Assembly: GCA_003280445.1 (NCBI GenBank)
Contig: QCEW01000004.1
Span: 1-64,000, forward strand
Reading direction: 5' to 3'
Source: Prochlorococcus sp. AG-363-A03
GTDB taxonomy: Bacteria; Cyanobacteriota; Cyanobacteriia; PCC-6307; Cyanobiaceae
DNA length: 64,000 bases
Part shown: positions 7,352 through 15,251 of the stretch, one piece after another
Numbering within the stretch: the first letter of the stretch is position 1
Layout: each line of letters opens with the position of its first letter
Translations under genes and position numbers: made by a program
Notes under the pieces: generated by a model
Seen by the model: the letters and a program-made list of their open reading frames with translations, nothing else
What the model was told of the DNA's origin: nothing
The model's database searches: none

Positions 7352-8644
7352 ATGAATGAAATCAAATGCCCTGAATGCGGAAGTAAAATCAGTATTGATG
7401 AAGATAATTACTCAAATATCATTAAGCAAGTTAGAGATCAGGAGTTTGAAGACGAAATGAGTAAAAGACTTAAACTCCTTGAAAAGGATAAACAGAAATC
7501 AGTAGATTTGGCTGTTCAAAATATTCGAGTACAAATGCAAGAGGCGACATTTGTAAATGAAAAGAAAATTCAAGCACTTCAGTCTCAGTTGTTTGCTGCA
7601 CAGGCTGAAAAAAATATGGCTGTGAATAAGATTAAGCATACCTTCGAAAAAGAGAGAGACTCACTTTCATATTTGTTGGAGAAAACGAGAGAAAAGAATG
7701 ATTATGAGAAAAAAATTGCTGTTTCTAACGCAATTACTGAATTAAAAGAAGGTTATGAAAAAATTAAAAACAACCTAGATAAGGTTGAACTACAAAAGGA
7801 ATTATCTGAAAGATCTATAAAAATGAGATATGAGATTCAGTTAAAAGAACGAGATGATTTAATTGAGAGACTTCGTGATATGAAAATAAAATTGTCCACA
7901 AAAATGGTTGGTGAGTCACTTGAGCAACATTGCGAAAATGAATTTAATCGTTTAAGAGCAACAGCTTTTCCTAACGCTTATTTTGAGAAAGATAATAACG
8001 CTTGCTTTGGTAGTAAAGGTGATTACATTTTTCGTGATAGTGATAATGATGGAAATGAAATTGTATCAATTATGTTTGAAATGAAAAATGAATCTGATAG
8101 CACTTCTAGTAAGAAGAAGAATGAGGATTTTTTAAAGGAGTTAAATAAAGATCGGATTGAAAAAAATTGCGAATATGCTGTATTAGTTTCTTTATTAGAA
8201 TCTGATAATGACTTATTTAATTCTGGCATTGTTGATTTTTCATATCGATATCCCAAAATGTATGTTGTTCGTCCCCAATGTTTTTTACCAATAATTTCTT
8301 TGCTAAGGAATGCTTCCCTTAAGGCACTCGAGTATAAATCTGAACTAGCTGCCATTAAAGAACAAAATATTGATATCACCAATTTTGAAAATAGCCTTGA
8401 ACTATTCAAGGATTCCTTTGGTAAAAATTATTCTCTAGCATCAAAGCGTTTTGAAACAGCAATTACGGAGATTGATAAATCTATTATTCATCTTCAAAAA
8501 ACCAAAGATTCCTTACTTGGTGCTGATAGAAATCTTAGGCTTGCGAATGATAAAGCTCAAGAGGTATCTGTTAAAAGACTTACTAGAAATAATCCTACAA
8601 TGAGAGAAAAATTTAACTCTATAAGAAATAATGAAGCGGCATAA
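7352..8644 (+). CDS. DUF2130 protein: zinc finger, coiled coil, PD-(D/E)xK-like core, 430 aa
   Basis: The protein starts with a zinc-ribbon half (C6PEC9G), then has a long coiled coil (about residues 25-180) rich in Lys and Glu. The DUF2130 core follows, with [13 protein letters not shown] (187-199), GDYIF (D224) and FEMKNE (E243-x-K245). The D...ExK arrangement and strands around it look like a restriction-endonuclease fold. A second coiled coil near 330-400 precedes a basic tail. Members of DUF2130 are widespread and often scattered in accessory regions. The next gene, 32 bases downstream in the same direction, carries another nuclease-type domain, so the two are probably one transcript. 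DNA cleavage is inference; no target is visible. Confidence 0.85.
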   Translation: MNEIKCPECGSKISIDEDNYSNIIKQVRDQEFEDEMSKRLKLLEKDKQKSVDLAVQNIRVQMQEATFVNEKKIQALQSQLFAAQAEKNMAVNKIKHTFEKERDSLSYLLEKTREKNDYEKKIAVSNAITELKEGYEKIKNNLDKVELQKELSERSIKMRYEIQLKERDDLIERLRDMKIKLSTKMVGESLEQHCENEFNRLRATAFPNAYFEKDNNACFGSKGDYIFRDSDNDGNEIVSIMFEMKNESDSTSSKKKNEDFLKELNKDRIEKNCEYAVLVSLLESDNDLFNSGIVDFSYRYPKMYVVRPQCFLPIISLLRNASLKALEYKSELAAIKEQNIDITNFENSLELFKDSFGKNYSLASKRFETAITEIDKSIIHLQKTKDSLLGADRNLRLANDKAQEVSVKRLTRNNPTMREKFNSIRNNEAA

Positions 8645-8675
8645 TCCACTTATTAATAGTATTTTTTAAGTAAAA

Positions 8676-9218
8676 ATGAATGGTTGGCTTTATGTAATAA
8701 GAAATAGAGATTTATATAAGATTGGAATAACAAAAAATTTTGAGAATAGGATGCAACAACTAAAGCCAGATAGAGTAGTGGCTAAATTGTATTCTAGTGA
8801 TTTTGTAAAGTTAGAAAAAGAGTTACATAATCGGTATAAACAATTTAGATTACCTCAAACGGAGTATTTTCGATTAAAAGAAAATCATGTTAAGGAGATC
8901 AGACAAAGAATTTCCTCGCTTGATTACCCTATTGGTATAACCTTAGGTATTTTGATAAAATCATTATTATTTACTCTTTTAATATTTTTTTTAATTTATA
9001 TATATATATCATTAAACATTAATGATATTAATTCTATAATTCTAAAGTCAGTTTTATGGATGGAGAAAATTTTGCTTGGAGTATCCTTTTTTTCTCTATT
9101 CTCTCATTCAGGTAAATATTTATGTTTTCTGAGTGAATTAAAATACAGACTTTCAAGATTAATTATTTATATTCTATTTTCGTACGTTTTTCGCATAGCA
9201 GGTTTCTTTTTACAATAA
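8676..9218 (+). CDS. GIY-YIG-type (T5orf172/MUG113-like) protein with membrane anchor, 180 aa
   Basis: Residues 1-68 show the compact GIY-YIG variant: GWLYVIRN, YKIGIT (14-19), R25 in FENRM, and E49 with LHNRYKQFRLPQTEYFRL. Those are the expected Tyr, Arg and Glu active-site positions. Residues from about 88 to the end are hydrophobic with three likely helices (LIKSLLFTLLIFFLIYIYIS; ILLGVSFFSLF; LIIYILFSYVF), so the nuclease head would be tethered to a membrane. It follows the DUF2130 gene closely. Nuclease activity is inferred from motifs only. Confidence 0.78.
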   Translation: MNGWLYVIRNRDLYKIGITKNFENRMQQLKPDRVVAKLYSSDFVKLEKELHNRYKQFRLPQTEYFRLKENHVKEIRQRISSLDYPIGITLGILIKSLLFTLLIFFLIYIYISLNINDINSIILKSVLWMEKILLGVSFFSLFSHSGKYLCFLSELKYRLSRLIIYILFSYVFRIAGFFLQ

Positions 9219-9276
9219 AAGAAATAAAAATTAAGTATCTAATTAAAAATTGAAGAAATTCAGTGATTAATTTCTA

Positions 9277-9630
9277 TCACCACATGTCTTTGCTTGACTG
9301 CTCCTCTTGTTGTTGCTTTAGAAGTCCAAGTCTTCGATCAAATTCAATCTCTTCTACACTTTTCTGCTCAACTTTACGATTTTTATTGCATTTTTCTTTC
9401 GCCTCAAGAATCTTTTGAGTTAAGTCTTCTGAGAAGTGATCTTTTATTTCCTCCCATGCTTCCTTTTCCTCAGCATTGCCAACAGTTCCTTTGATTTGAT
9501 CGATGATGATTTCCTTTACAAATTTTCTTAGATCACTCTCAGTCATTGTATTAACTCTACTAGATATATAGATATCTTTAAGAGTATCTAATTCAGCTTC
9601 GCTTAGATCCTTATAAGTAAGTTCTTCCAT
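9277..9630 (-). CDS. Conserved hypothetical protein, 117 aa, helical
   Basis: Starts MEELTYKDLSEAELDTLKD and contains SDLRKFVKEIIIDQIKG and VGNAEEKEAWEEIKDHF, ending in a Gln/Glu-rich tail. It is soluble and fully helical by composition. I recall similar 'TESDLRKFVKE...VGNAEE' proteins in marine picocyanobacteria and their phages (possibly DUF7326), but the name is from memory. It begins one base after the stop of the 9632-9778 gene and is surely co-transcribed with it. Confidence 0.75.
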   Translation of the reverse strand: MEELTYKDLSEAELDTLKDIYISSRVNTMTESDLRKFVKEIIIDQIKGTVGNAEEKEAWEEIKDHFSEDLTQKILEAKEKCNKNRKVEQKSVEEIEFDRRLGLLKQQQEEQSSKDMW

Positions 9631-9631
9631 A

Positions 9632-9778
9632 TTACTTATAGACCCATTTAGCTTCTAATACCTTTGACCTAGGATTAATTTGCTGCACATTCCTCTTTAC
9701 TTCCCTCTCATTATTTGCAATAACAGTCTCATTGTGGCAATGACCTAGATCGTTAATCATGTAAACTTTAAATCTCAT
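9632..9778 (-). CDS. Small conserved protein, 48 aa, paired with the 9277 gene
   Basis: ATG at 9778 gives MRFKVYMINDLGHCHNETVI and ends VLEAKWVYK. The pattern of an edge strand, polar turn, helix (NNEREVKRNVQQIN) and final strand suggests a tiny alpha/beta fold. The gap to the following start is one base, so translation is likely coupled. Function unknown. Similar short proteins are, to my knowledge, common in marine picocyanobacteria and cyanophages. Confidence 0.65.
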   Translation of the reverse strand: MRFKVYMINDLGHCHNETVIANNEREVKRNVQQINPRSKVLEAKWVYK

Positions 9779-9865
9779 ATTCTATATGTATATTCTTTAT
9801 TTTATGCCAATTAATTTTAAAAACAATTGATTTGACTTAAATGTTGAAAGCTTAACTTTTTTGAT

Positions 9866-10117
9866 TTAACTTTTTTTTCTATCTATTAATTTGTTAAATA
9901 TAGCCTCAAGCAATATTGCTGTAAAGAATAGACTTAATGAAGGAATAAATAATGGGTACCAGAGCTTTTGGAATAAATTATATAAATCGGAGATACCATT
10001 AATACTCAATGTAAAACTAATTCCAAGGAATATAGCACCTATTATTAAGATATAGAGATTATAAATCAATATATTATCAATAACTTTCTTCCAATTACTT
10101 TCATTCGTATTAGTCAT
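9866..10117 (-). CDS. Two-helix membrane protein, 83 aa
   Basis: Begins MTNTNESNWKKVIDNILIYN. Two hydrophobic helices are evident (about residues 18-38, LYILIIGAIFLGISFTLS; and 52-72, WYPLFIPSLSLFFTAILLEA), with a basic end KLIDRKKS that should face the cytoplasm. No family recognised. Probably transcribed with the adjacent leftward genes. Confidence 0.55.
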   Translation of the reverse strand: MTNTNESNWKKVIDNILIYNLYILIIGAIFLGISFTLSINGISDLYNLFQKLWYPLFIPSLSLFFTAILLEAIFNKLIDRKKS

Positions 10118-10177
10118 TCTATTTTGGTTGATGAAATTGACGTGTGTATTTTTTAAAACACTTTATTTTATAACCTT

Positions 10178-10303
10178 TTATGAACCTCTAAAAGCATAGA
10201 TATCGATTCCAATTGATTTAAGATAGATAGCTCCTACTATAGCAACTATATTGAGGCAAAAAACAAAAAACCATACTTTCCATGTTTGATTTGGTGAATC
10301 CAT
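10178..10303 (-). CDS. Single-helix membrane protein, 41 aa
   Basis: ATG at 10303 to TAA at 10178 encodes MDSPNQTWKVWFFVFCLNIV continuing through one transmembrane helix to SIGIDIYAFRGS. Charge pattern puts the N-terminus in the cytoplasm. It lies between two other small leftward genes. Unknown function. Confidence 0.5.
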   Translation of the reverse strand: MDSPNQTWKVWFFVFCLNIVAIVGAIYLKSIGIDIYAFRGS

Positions 10304-10381
10304 TTCTTAAAATCAATTATTTATAAATCTTTTTATCAGATCTATAAATAGATGTTGAGCTTTACCTATATGATAAAAGTA

Positions 10382-10633
10382 TCAACTCAAAGCATCAAGA
10401 TCTCTTCTGTAATGTCTTGAGCATTTGTAACCAATATAATTTGACTTCCAATCAGTATCTTCGAGCAGATCTGAATAAATATAAGTGTTTGACGGAAGTT
10501 TTTTTTCTAACTTCCATCCAGCTTCATTCAAAAAATCTACGTAATCTTTTGAAAAAATGCTCTCATTAATTTTTGTGGGTTCTAGGCTCCTTTCTATCTC
10601 GACTGTTAATTCTTCTTTGATTTCTAATGGCAT
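10382..10633 (-). CDS. Hypothetical protein, 83 aa
   Basis: Begins MPLEIKEELTVEIERSLEP, then has SKDYVDFLNEAGWKLEKKLP and YIYSDLLEDTDWKSNYIGYK, and ends CSRHYRRDLDALS. It is soluble and charged, with an aromatic-rich middle. No recognised domain. Downstream of, and in the same direction as, nothing closely spaced except the small membrane genes to its left. Confidence 0.5.
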   Translation of the reverse strand: MPLEIKEELTVEIERSLEPTKINESIFSKDYVDFLNEAGWKLEKKLPSNTYIYSDLLEDTDWKSNYIGYKCSRHYRRDLDALS

Positions 10634-10728
10634 TTACTTTAGTACGGATGAGTTTGTTCTAATCATATTTTTTTTAATGTGTTATTTGTTTCATGTAGTG
10701 TTAACCCTCGCTGAGAAATTTAAAATAA

Positions 10729-11769
10729 CTATTTGGTTTTAACTAAAAGGTCTTTCAAGCAGATTCTAACCCTGTTTAATTGATCTTTACTTCCGAGAAA
10801 TATCAAAATCATGCCAGGATATAAAGATAACTTATCTTTTGGATTACCTATTAATTGTCCCGAGACTTTTGTTGCTAAAAGGAGTGCTTCACCTTGTTTC
10901 GAATAATCAAAAACATAATCAGTTTGACTTTTGTAGGTATCAATTTTTTTAATACTATCGGTGATCTTGAATTCTTCTATTTCGCAATCAGACCCCGCAA
11001 GTAAGTCTATAAAATCTACAGCTATTGGTCGTAATGCTGAAGCTGCCATAGTTCTTCCTGCTGCAACATATGGACTAACAACAGCATCTGCTCCTGCTAG
11101 TTTTAATTTATTAGCAGCTTCTTCGTTTGCTGCCCTAGCGATCAATCTACAACTGTCGTTTAGGGCTTTTGCACTTAATACAACATATAAATTTGCAGCG
11201 TCACTTGGAAGGGTAACTACCAAACTGCGACAGTTTTTAATTCCAGCTAGCAATAGTGTCTCGTCCATAGTTGCATCTGCCATAAGGACGTCTAGATCCT
11301 GTTCCTCAGCTTCGGCTTTTCTTGAAGAGTCTATTTCTATTATTAGAGTGGATATCTTCTCGGATTTTAATTGGTCTGCAATTTCTCTCCCTGTCCGTCC
11401 GTATCCACATATAATAACGTGATTTTTCATCCTTCTAATCAATCTTCTTAATCTTAGCTCCTCAAGTTTTATGAAATATCCAAGTTCTGATAATTGTATA
11501 AACCTTTGAAGAGTTAATTGAACAATAAGTAAACCACCTCCAATGATTAAAAAAGTTATTATTCTCCCTGCTGAGCTTAAAACTTCAACTTCTCCAAAAC
11601 CTATTGTTGTAACGGTTATCAGTACCATCCATAAACAATCTCCCCAATCCCATCCTTCAGTAATTCGATATCCTAAGGCACCAAATAAAAATAGGAATAT
11701 GAGTAATGATATTGGTGCTGCCCAAACTTTTAAATAGCCTTTTATTTTAATTGTTTTTATCAGATTCAA
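10729..11769 (-). CDS. Potassium channel with RCK/TrkA domains, 346 aa
   Basis: The N-terminal 90 residues form a two-helix pore unit: helix about 15-33, pore loop with the selectivity filter TVTTIGFGE (52-60), and a second helix about 68-87. A cytoplasmic Rossmann-type RCK_N domain follows (VIICGYGRTGREIADQL, GYGRTG at 122-127), then a C-terminal RCK_C/TrkA_C region ending about 340. This is the standard layout of prokaryotic MthK/Kch-type ligand-gated K+ channels in the inner membrane. Ligand (Ca2+, nucleotide or other) is not readable from sequence. Length and motifs are complete. Confidence 0.93.
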   Translation of the reverse strand: MNLIKTIKIKGYLKVWAAPISLLIFLFLFGALGYRITEGWDWGDCLWMVLITVTTIGFGEVEVLSSAGRIITFLIIGGGLLIVQLTLQRFIQLSELGYFIKLEELRLRRLIRRMKNHVIICGYGRTGREIADQLKSEKISTLIIEIDSSRKAEAEEQDLDVLMADATMDETLLLAGIKNCRSLVVTLPSDAANLYVVLSAKALNDSCRLIARAANEEAANKLKLAGADAVVSPYVAAGRTMAASALRPIAVDFIDLLAGSDCEIEEFKITDSIKKIDTYKSQTDYVFDYSKQGEALLLATKVSGQLIGNPKDKLSLYPGMILIFLGSKDQLNRVRICLKDLLVKTK

Positions 11770-11929
11770 TTTGATTCTTTTTAGTATTAATTTTTTATAG
11801 TATAGAGATGAATGAATTAAATATATATTCGTTTTTATTTTACAGGTATTAATCTATTCTTTTATATAATCATGAACCTTCAATCTTTAGATATAGTATG
11901 CTTTAAGATATTGGTAGTAATTATCTGAT

Positions 11930-12151
11930 ATGAGGGCTCTTACGTCTGAAGATAAAAAAGAATTGTGTAAGGAGGCTTTCCAAGACATTTCTGCAATTCT
12001 TGCTGGTTTGCGTGATCAGGGATTGTCTGATTTGGAAATTTTTGAGTTTGGCAAGTCACTCATAGATCATTTTGATCCAAAAATAATGGAAAATTTAAAA
12101 AAACAATCTGATTATCAAGATGCTTTGTTCAGAGAGGCTAATGATTTATAG
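11930..12151 (+). CDS. Hypothetical helical protein, 73 aa
   Basis: MRALTSEDKKELCKEAFQDI is followed by ILAGLRDQGLSDLEIFEFGK and a C-terminal helix ending FREANDL. It is soluble, acidic and predicted all-helical. No domain recognised. Convergent with the IF2-N-like gene downstream. Confidence 0.55.
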   Translation: MRALTSEDKKELCKEAFQDISAILAGLRDQGLSDLEIFEFGKSLIDHFDPKIMENLKKQSDYQDALFREANDL

Positions 12152-12187
12152 TTATATTTGATTTCTTTATTTCGCATTAATATTTTT

Positions 12188-12370
12188 TTAAAAGTTCGTT
12201 TTTTTTTCAATATAGTCGATTATTTCTTTGCTTTGCTCAAGTGATAATGATGAAAGTGGTGATGAAGCAGGTATTTTTAGGAGTGTGCATATTGCAATCA
12301 CTTCTGGCGAATCAACGCTTAAGGCTTCTGCGAGTTCCTTTACTCTTAATCTAGCCACATTAAAAGTCAT
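12188..12370 (-). CDS. Stand-alone IF2-N-like domain protein, 60 aa
   Basis: The core RVKELAEALSVDSPEVI followed by AICTLLKIPA matches the helical IF2_N domain found at the start of bacterial initiation factor IF-2 (pattern 'VxELAKxLxxxxxEVIxxLxxLG'). It ends SLEQSKEIIDYIEKKTNF, again like IF2_N. There is no GTPase part, so it is not infB. A free IF2_N domain might bind ribosome or RNA. The match is by pattern and the role is inference. Confidence 0.7.
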   Translation of the reverse strand: MTFNVARLRVKELAEALSVDSPEVIAICTLLKIPASSPLSSLSLEQSKEIIDYIEKKTNF

Positions 12371-12455
12371 GTTATTGATGATCTTATTAAGATCTTCGTG
12401 TTTATTTTTTTATTTTATTGCTATTAGTAGATGTATTAGTCTTTTCATTGATTAA

Positions 12456-12653
12456 ATGAGCGATGATAATGATTTGAAGTTGACTCTTAACAAGGTAGTT
12501 TCACATGCAGTTTTGCGAATGGAATCTGCATCAGATGCCAATGTAAGAAGATGTATATTTCAAGAATATAAGGAGTGGTTGGGAACTTCTATTGATGATT
12601 GGGTTTTGGCATTGCCTAATGATTGGGGTAGGTCCGACGCAAATTTTCATTAG
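12456..12653 (+). CDS. Hypothetical protein, 65 aa
   Basis: Starts MSDDNDLKLTLNKVVSHAVL and contains RRCIFQEYKEWLGTSIDDWV, ending GRSDANFH. It is soluble and Trp-rich in the second half. The start lies next to the IF2-N-like gene on the opposite strand, divergently. No family recognised. Confidence 0.5.
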   Translation: MSDDNDLKLTLNKVVSHAVLRMESASDANVRRCIFQEYKEWLGTSIDDWVLALPNDWGRSDANFH

Positions 12654-12691
12654 ATTTATTATTGATTGACTTTAAATTTGTATATGTTTGA

Positions 12692-12928
12692 TTAATTAAA
12701 GTTTTCTTGCGCGCATTCGTAACCTGATTCTCTAATATCTTTATTTTCATCAAATATTGCTTTAAGGGCACAATCGCAATAATTTGTTATTGCGATTTTA
12801 GAAATCGATTTCGTTGCAGGATTACTTAAAGCGCTTGAAACACAGTCTTTTATTTGACTTTCAGGGTATGAATAAGCTGTCCTGGCAAAAGACACCATTA
12901 AGATAGAGATAATTAGGATTACCTTCAT
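12692..12928 (-). CDS. Secreted or periplasmic small Cys protein, 78 aa
   Basis: The first 20 residues (MKVILIISILMVSFARTAYS) form a signal peptide with a plausible cleavage after AYS. The mature part has four cysteines (C29, C51, C53, C72), suggesting two disulfides in the periplasm. The segment NYCDCALKAIF resembles small cysteine-rich periplasmic proteins of marine cyanobacteria. No named family. Confidence 0.6.
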   Translation of the reverse strand: MKVILIISILMVSFARTAYSYPESQIKDCVSSALSNPATKSISKIAITNYCDCALKAIFDENKDIRESGYECAQENFN

Positions 12929-13087
12929 TTGTTATAAGTAGTATTATAATTATACATTTATTTCTTTTTTAAAATTAATTTGAGTTTTAATAATTTATGT
13001 TTTGTTGTTATTTTATTGATATTTAAATTATTAGGTCTTTGATAATCTAAGGTAAAGATTCTAAAATTTGAATTTATTTTTTCTTAA

Positions 13088-13303
13088 ATGTCATTAGATC
13101 AATTAAGAAGATTTTTAAAGGAAATGCAGAATGATGTCTCTTTAAAAGATGAAGTTCTTTCTTCCTCAACGGCTGATGACGTCGCCCTGATTGCATCAAG
13201 GAGAGGTTTTGAATTTTCTGGAGATGAATTGCTTCGATTTTCAGGACAAAAAGTTGGAAGAGTTACAGTGCAAAAGAACGATGTGCCTGGAGAATATAAT
13301 TGA
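13088..13303 (+). CDS. Nif11-domain small protein, 71 aa
   Basis: MSLDQLRRFLKEMQNDVSLK followed by ALIASRRGFEFSGDELLRF is a clear Nif11 domain, the leader-type domain also used by prochlorosin and other natural-product precursors. After the domain there is only GQKVGRVTVQKNDVPGEYN: no Gly-Gly cleavage site, no cysteine and no Ser/Thr-Cys core. No LanM or other modification enzyme is nearby. It is therefore a Nif11 orphan rather than a functional lanthipeptide precursor. Confidence 0.85.
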   Translation: MSLDQLRRFLKEMQNDVSLKDEVLSSSTADDVALIASRRGFEFSGDELLRFSGQKVGRVTVQKNDVPGEYN

Positions 13304-13308
13304 GGAGT

Positions 13309-13452
13309 CTATTTTCTATTGCTTAGCTCATTAACTATCCCATCCCATTTCTTAGCGGCTTTAATATAAGTATCTCTTCTTCGTCTATAGGTTAAATAAT
13401 TAAAGACGGAAATTGTTAGAGTGAATATTGTTATTAATAAAATAGAATTCAT
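13309..13452 (-). CDS. Single-helix membrane protein, 47 aa
   Basis: ATG at 13452 to TAG at 13309 encodes MNSILLITIFTLTISVFNYL followed by the strongly basic TYRRRRDTYIKAAKKWDGIV and ends NELSNRK. One N-terminal helix anchors a basic cytoplasmic tail. It converges on the Nif11 gene with five bases between stops. Unknown function. Confidence 0.5.
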   Translation of the reverse strand: MNSILLITIFTLTISVFNYLTYRRRRDTYIKAAKKWDGIVNELSNRK

Positions 13453-13621
13453 TTTAACGATTTAAATACATATATATTATATATGTATTTAAATAATTTG
13501 CGTACTATGAATTTTCGCAAATTGACTTTATTTTCTTTATGTGATGATACTCATTTTTTAATAACCTTTTCCCATTTCTAATCATTATCAACTAAGATGT
13601 TATGAAATTATTACTAAATTT

Positions 13622-13954
13622 ATGGATATCACATTGATCGCAATTGCTATTTTTATCTTGATTGCAATATTATTTCTTTCACTATCTTTGTTTAAAAGTA
13701 TTAATAAAAAGTCATTTACTGCAGAAGATGGTTCTGTTTTTGATACCCAAACTGATCTAGACATATATCAGAATCTATATGATAAGACAAAGCTTTTATT
13801 TAGTCCCGAAAATGAGACAGGTTCTTCTCAGCAAATCTTAGGGTTTGAGAAATTATTCATATCTAAACTGAAAACAGAAGGTTTCCCAGATTTAAAAACC
13901 CTTATTAAATATCGTAAACAATTCAAGTCATTATCTGATTTAATTAATACTTGA
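13622..13954 (+). CDS. Membrane-anchored hypothetical protein, 110 aa
   Basis: The N-terminal 25 residues (MDITLIAIAIFILIAILFLS) form a membrane anchor. The remainder is a soluble domain with YQNLYDKTKLLFSPEN, GFEKLFISKLKTEGFPDL and TLIKYRKQFKSLSDLINT. No family recognised. The next gene starts 59 bases downstream in the same direction. Confidence 0.6.
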   Translation: MDITLIAIAIFILIAILFLSLSLFKSINKKSFTAEDGSVFDTQTDLDIYQNLYDKTKLLFSPENETGSSQQILGFEKLFISKLKTEGFPDLKTLIKYRKQFKSLSDLINT

Positions 13955-14013
13955 TTAAATTTGATATTTTTTCTTTCCTATGTACTAATATCAAAATAAT
14001 TATAGGGATCACG

Positions 14014-14196
14014 ATGAGTAAATCTGACTATACTGAAGAACAATTATCTGAAATGAGAGAAGATGCTTTTGTGAATATCAAGGAAGCATGCATGAGACTT
14101 CAAGAACGAACCAAGTGTGGAAATGACGTCGTGATCAAAATGTTAAACGAAGTATCTCAATTTTATGTCAAACAATATGAGAAAAATAATTCATAG
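14014..14196 (+). CDS. Small protein with paired cysteines, 60 aa
   Basis: ATG 14014 is chosen (MSKSDYTEEQLSEMREDAFV); an upstream TTG at 13951 in frame would add a hydrophobic stretch overlapping the preceding gene and is less likely. The core IKEACMRLQERTKCGNDVV has two cysteines in the same spacing as the 2988-3164 product. Soluble and helical. Function unknown. Confidence 0.55.
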   Translation: MSKSDYTEEQLSEMREDAFVNIKEACMRLQERTKCGNDVVIKMLNEVSQFYVKQYEKNNS

Positions 14197-14221
14197 ATTA
14201 CTAAATTCGTTCTCGTTATTG

Positions 14222-14953
14222 TTATATTTTGTATTCTTTAAACTGTTCAGGATTTATCAATTTAGTACTAGTACCTTTCAATAAACTAATATCTTCAACT
14301 GAACCTTCCACTTTAATTAAATTATTTATTATCCCTGTAAATTTAATATCTCCCCCTGTCGTACTTGCTAAAATTGTCTTTGGATTAAATAACTTTAATA
14401 ATTGAGGTAGAACAGTTTTACCTTTAATAAATTTACCTGCAAGTGGTAATGAAAAATCTATTACTGGTGTTATTAATAAATCTATATTTCTAGGTTTTAT
14501 TTTTTTATCAAGAAAACCATGTGGTTCAATATAAATTGAACCTAAGCTTGAATCTATAATGTATCCATTTTCAATATTAGGTACTGATGCACCTGATGTA
14601 GCTTGAATCTTTAAATTGTGCTTTTTAAAGTATTCACCAGGCTTGAGCGTTTTTATTGTGGTAAAACCAATTTGGCTGACAACCTTGCTTGCTGCTTGTG
14701 AAGCAATTACCGGAACACATTTATCTATTTTTTCTAACGTTGGTGGATGGGCATGATCCGGTTGCCCTTGAGTTAGTAATAAAAAATCAATTCCACTTGG
14801 AACTTCGCTTTCCTTACCCAATACCCCTTTTATTAGCCAGTCTCCAGGAGGGAATGTTAAATCTCCATTCAACCACGGATCAATCAAAATTCTCGTCTTA
14901 TCCAATTCTATAAGCCAACTATTCGCTCCGTAGTAGGTAGCTTTTACTGTCAT
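14222..14953 (-). CDS. MBL-fold protein with altered metal motif, 243 aa
   Basis: The start MTVKATYYGANSWLIEL and IDPWL segment match UlaG-like metallo-beta-lactamase-fold hydrolases, and the later NIDLLITPVIDF and ILASTTGGD stretches fit. At the usual HxHxDH metal motif the sequence reads TQGQPDHAH (Q62, Q64, D66, H67), so the first two histidines are replaced by glutamine. Only part of the dimetal site remains. I recall this variant in some cyanobacterial and plant homologues, so it may be an active subfamily. Its substrate is unknown. Confidence 0.8.
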   Translation of the reverse strand: MTVKATYYGANSWLIELDKTRILIDPWLNGDLTFPPGDWLIKGVLGKESEVPSGIDFLLLTQGQPDHAHPPTLEKIDKCVPVIASQAASKVVSQIGFTTIKTLKPGEYFKKHNLKIQATSGASVPNIENGYIIDSSLGSIYIEPHGFLDKKIKPRNIDLLITPVIDFSLPLAGKFIKGKTVLPQLLKLFNPKTILASTTGGDIKFTGIINNLIKVEGSVEDISLLKGTSTKLINPEQFKEYKI

Positions 14954-15026
14954 GGTTTTTGCGTTTAATATAACTACTGTTATTTAATATGGTGGATTAT
15001 TAGAAGGTGTTCATTTATTAATAATA

Positions 15027-15131
15027 TCAATATAATATTAATATTATTAATATTAGAATCAAAATCAAAATTATTGGAACTGCAATTTTTTTAACATATT
15101 TTTGAAATTCATACAACCAATCATTTTCCAT
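15027..15131 (-). CDS. Single-helix membrane miniprotein, 34 aa
   Basis: ATG at 15131 to TGA at 15027 encodes MENDWLYEFQKYVKKIAVPI and then a pure Ile/Leu helix ending ILILY. An amphipathic, charged N-terminus before a C-terminal anchor is a typical tail-anchor design. The low-complexity helix is encoded by an AT-only stretch, so a chance frame is possible. Confidence 0.4.
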   Translation of the reverse strand: MENDWLYEFQKYVKKIAVPIILILILILIILILY

Positions 15132-15251
15132 GGTATAAATATTTTTATTTATTATAACTTTAAACTATTATATTTACAATGAATATTAATATCTGTCTTG
15201 CTTCATTCCTCGCTTTGGAGAATATTTCTCTAGTATTTAAAAAAATCTTCA

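Noticed and set aside
8023..8409. 128-codon open frame on the minus strand opposite the DUF2130 gene
   Set aside because: It lies wholly inside a well-supported gene, has Ser/Phe-rich shadow composition and no motif.
10961..11422. 153-codon open frame opposite the K+ channel gene
   Set aside because: It is the antisense shadow of the RCK domain; composition is Ala/Ser-rich without structure, and the channel is intact.
13951..14013. N-terminal extension of the 60-residue paired-cysteine protein
   Set aside because: The extension overlaps the end of the preceding gene and begins with TTG; the internal ATG at 14014 begins the ordered part.
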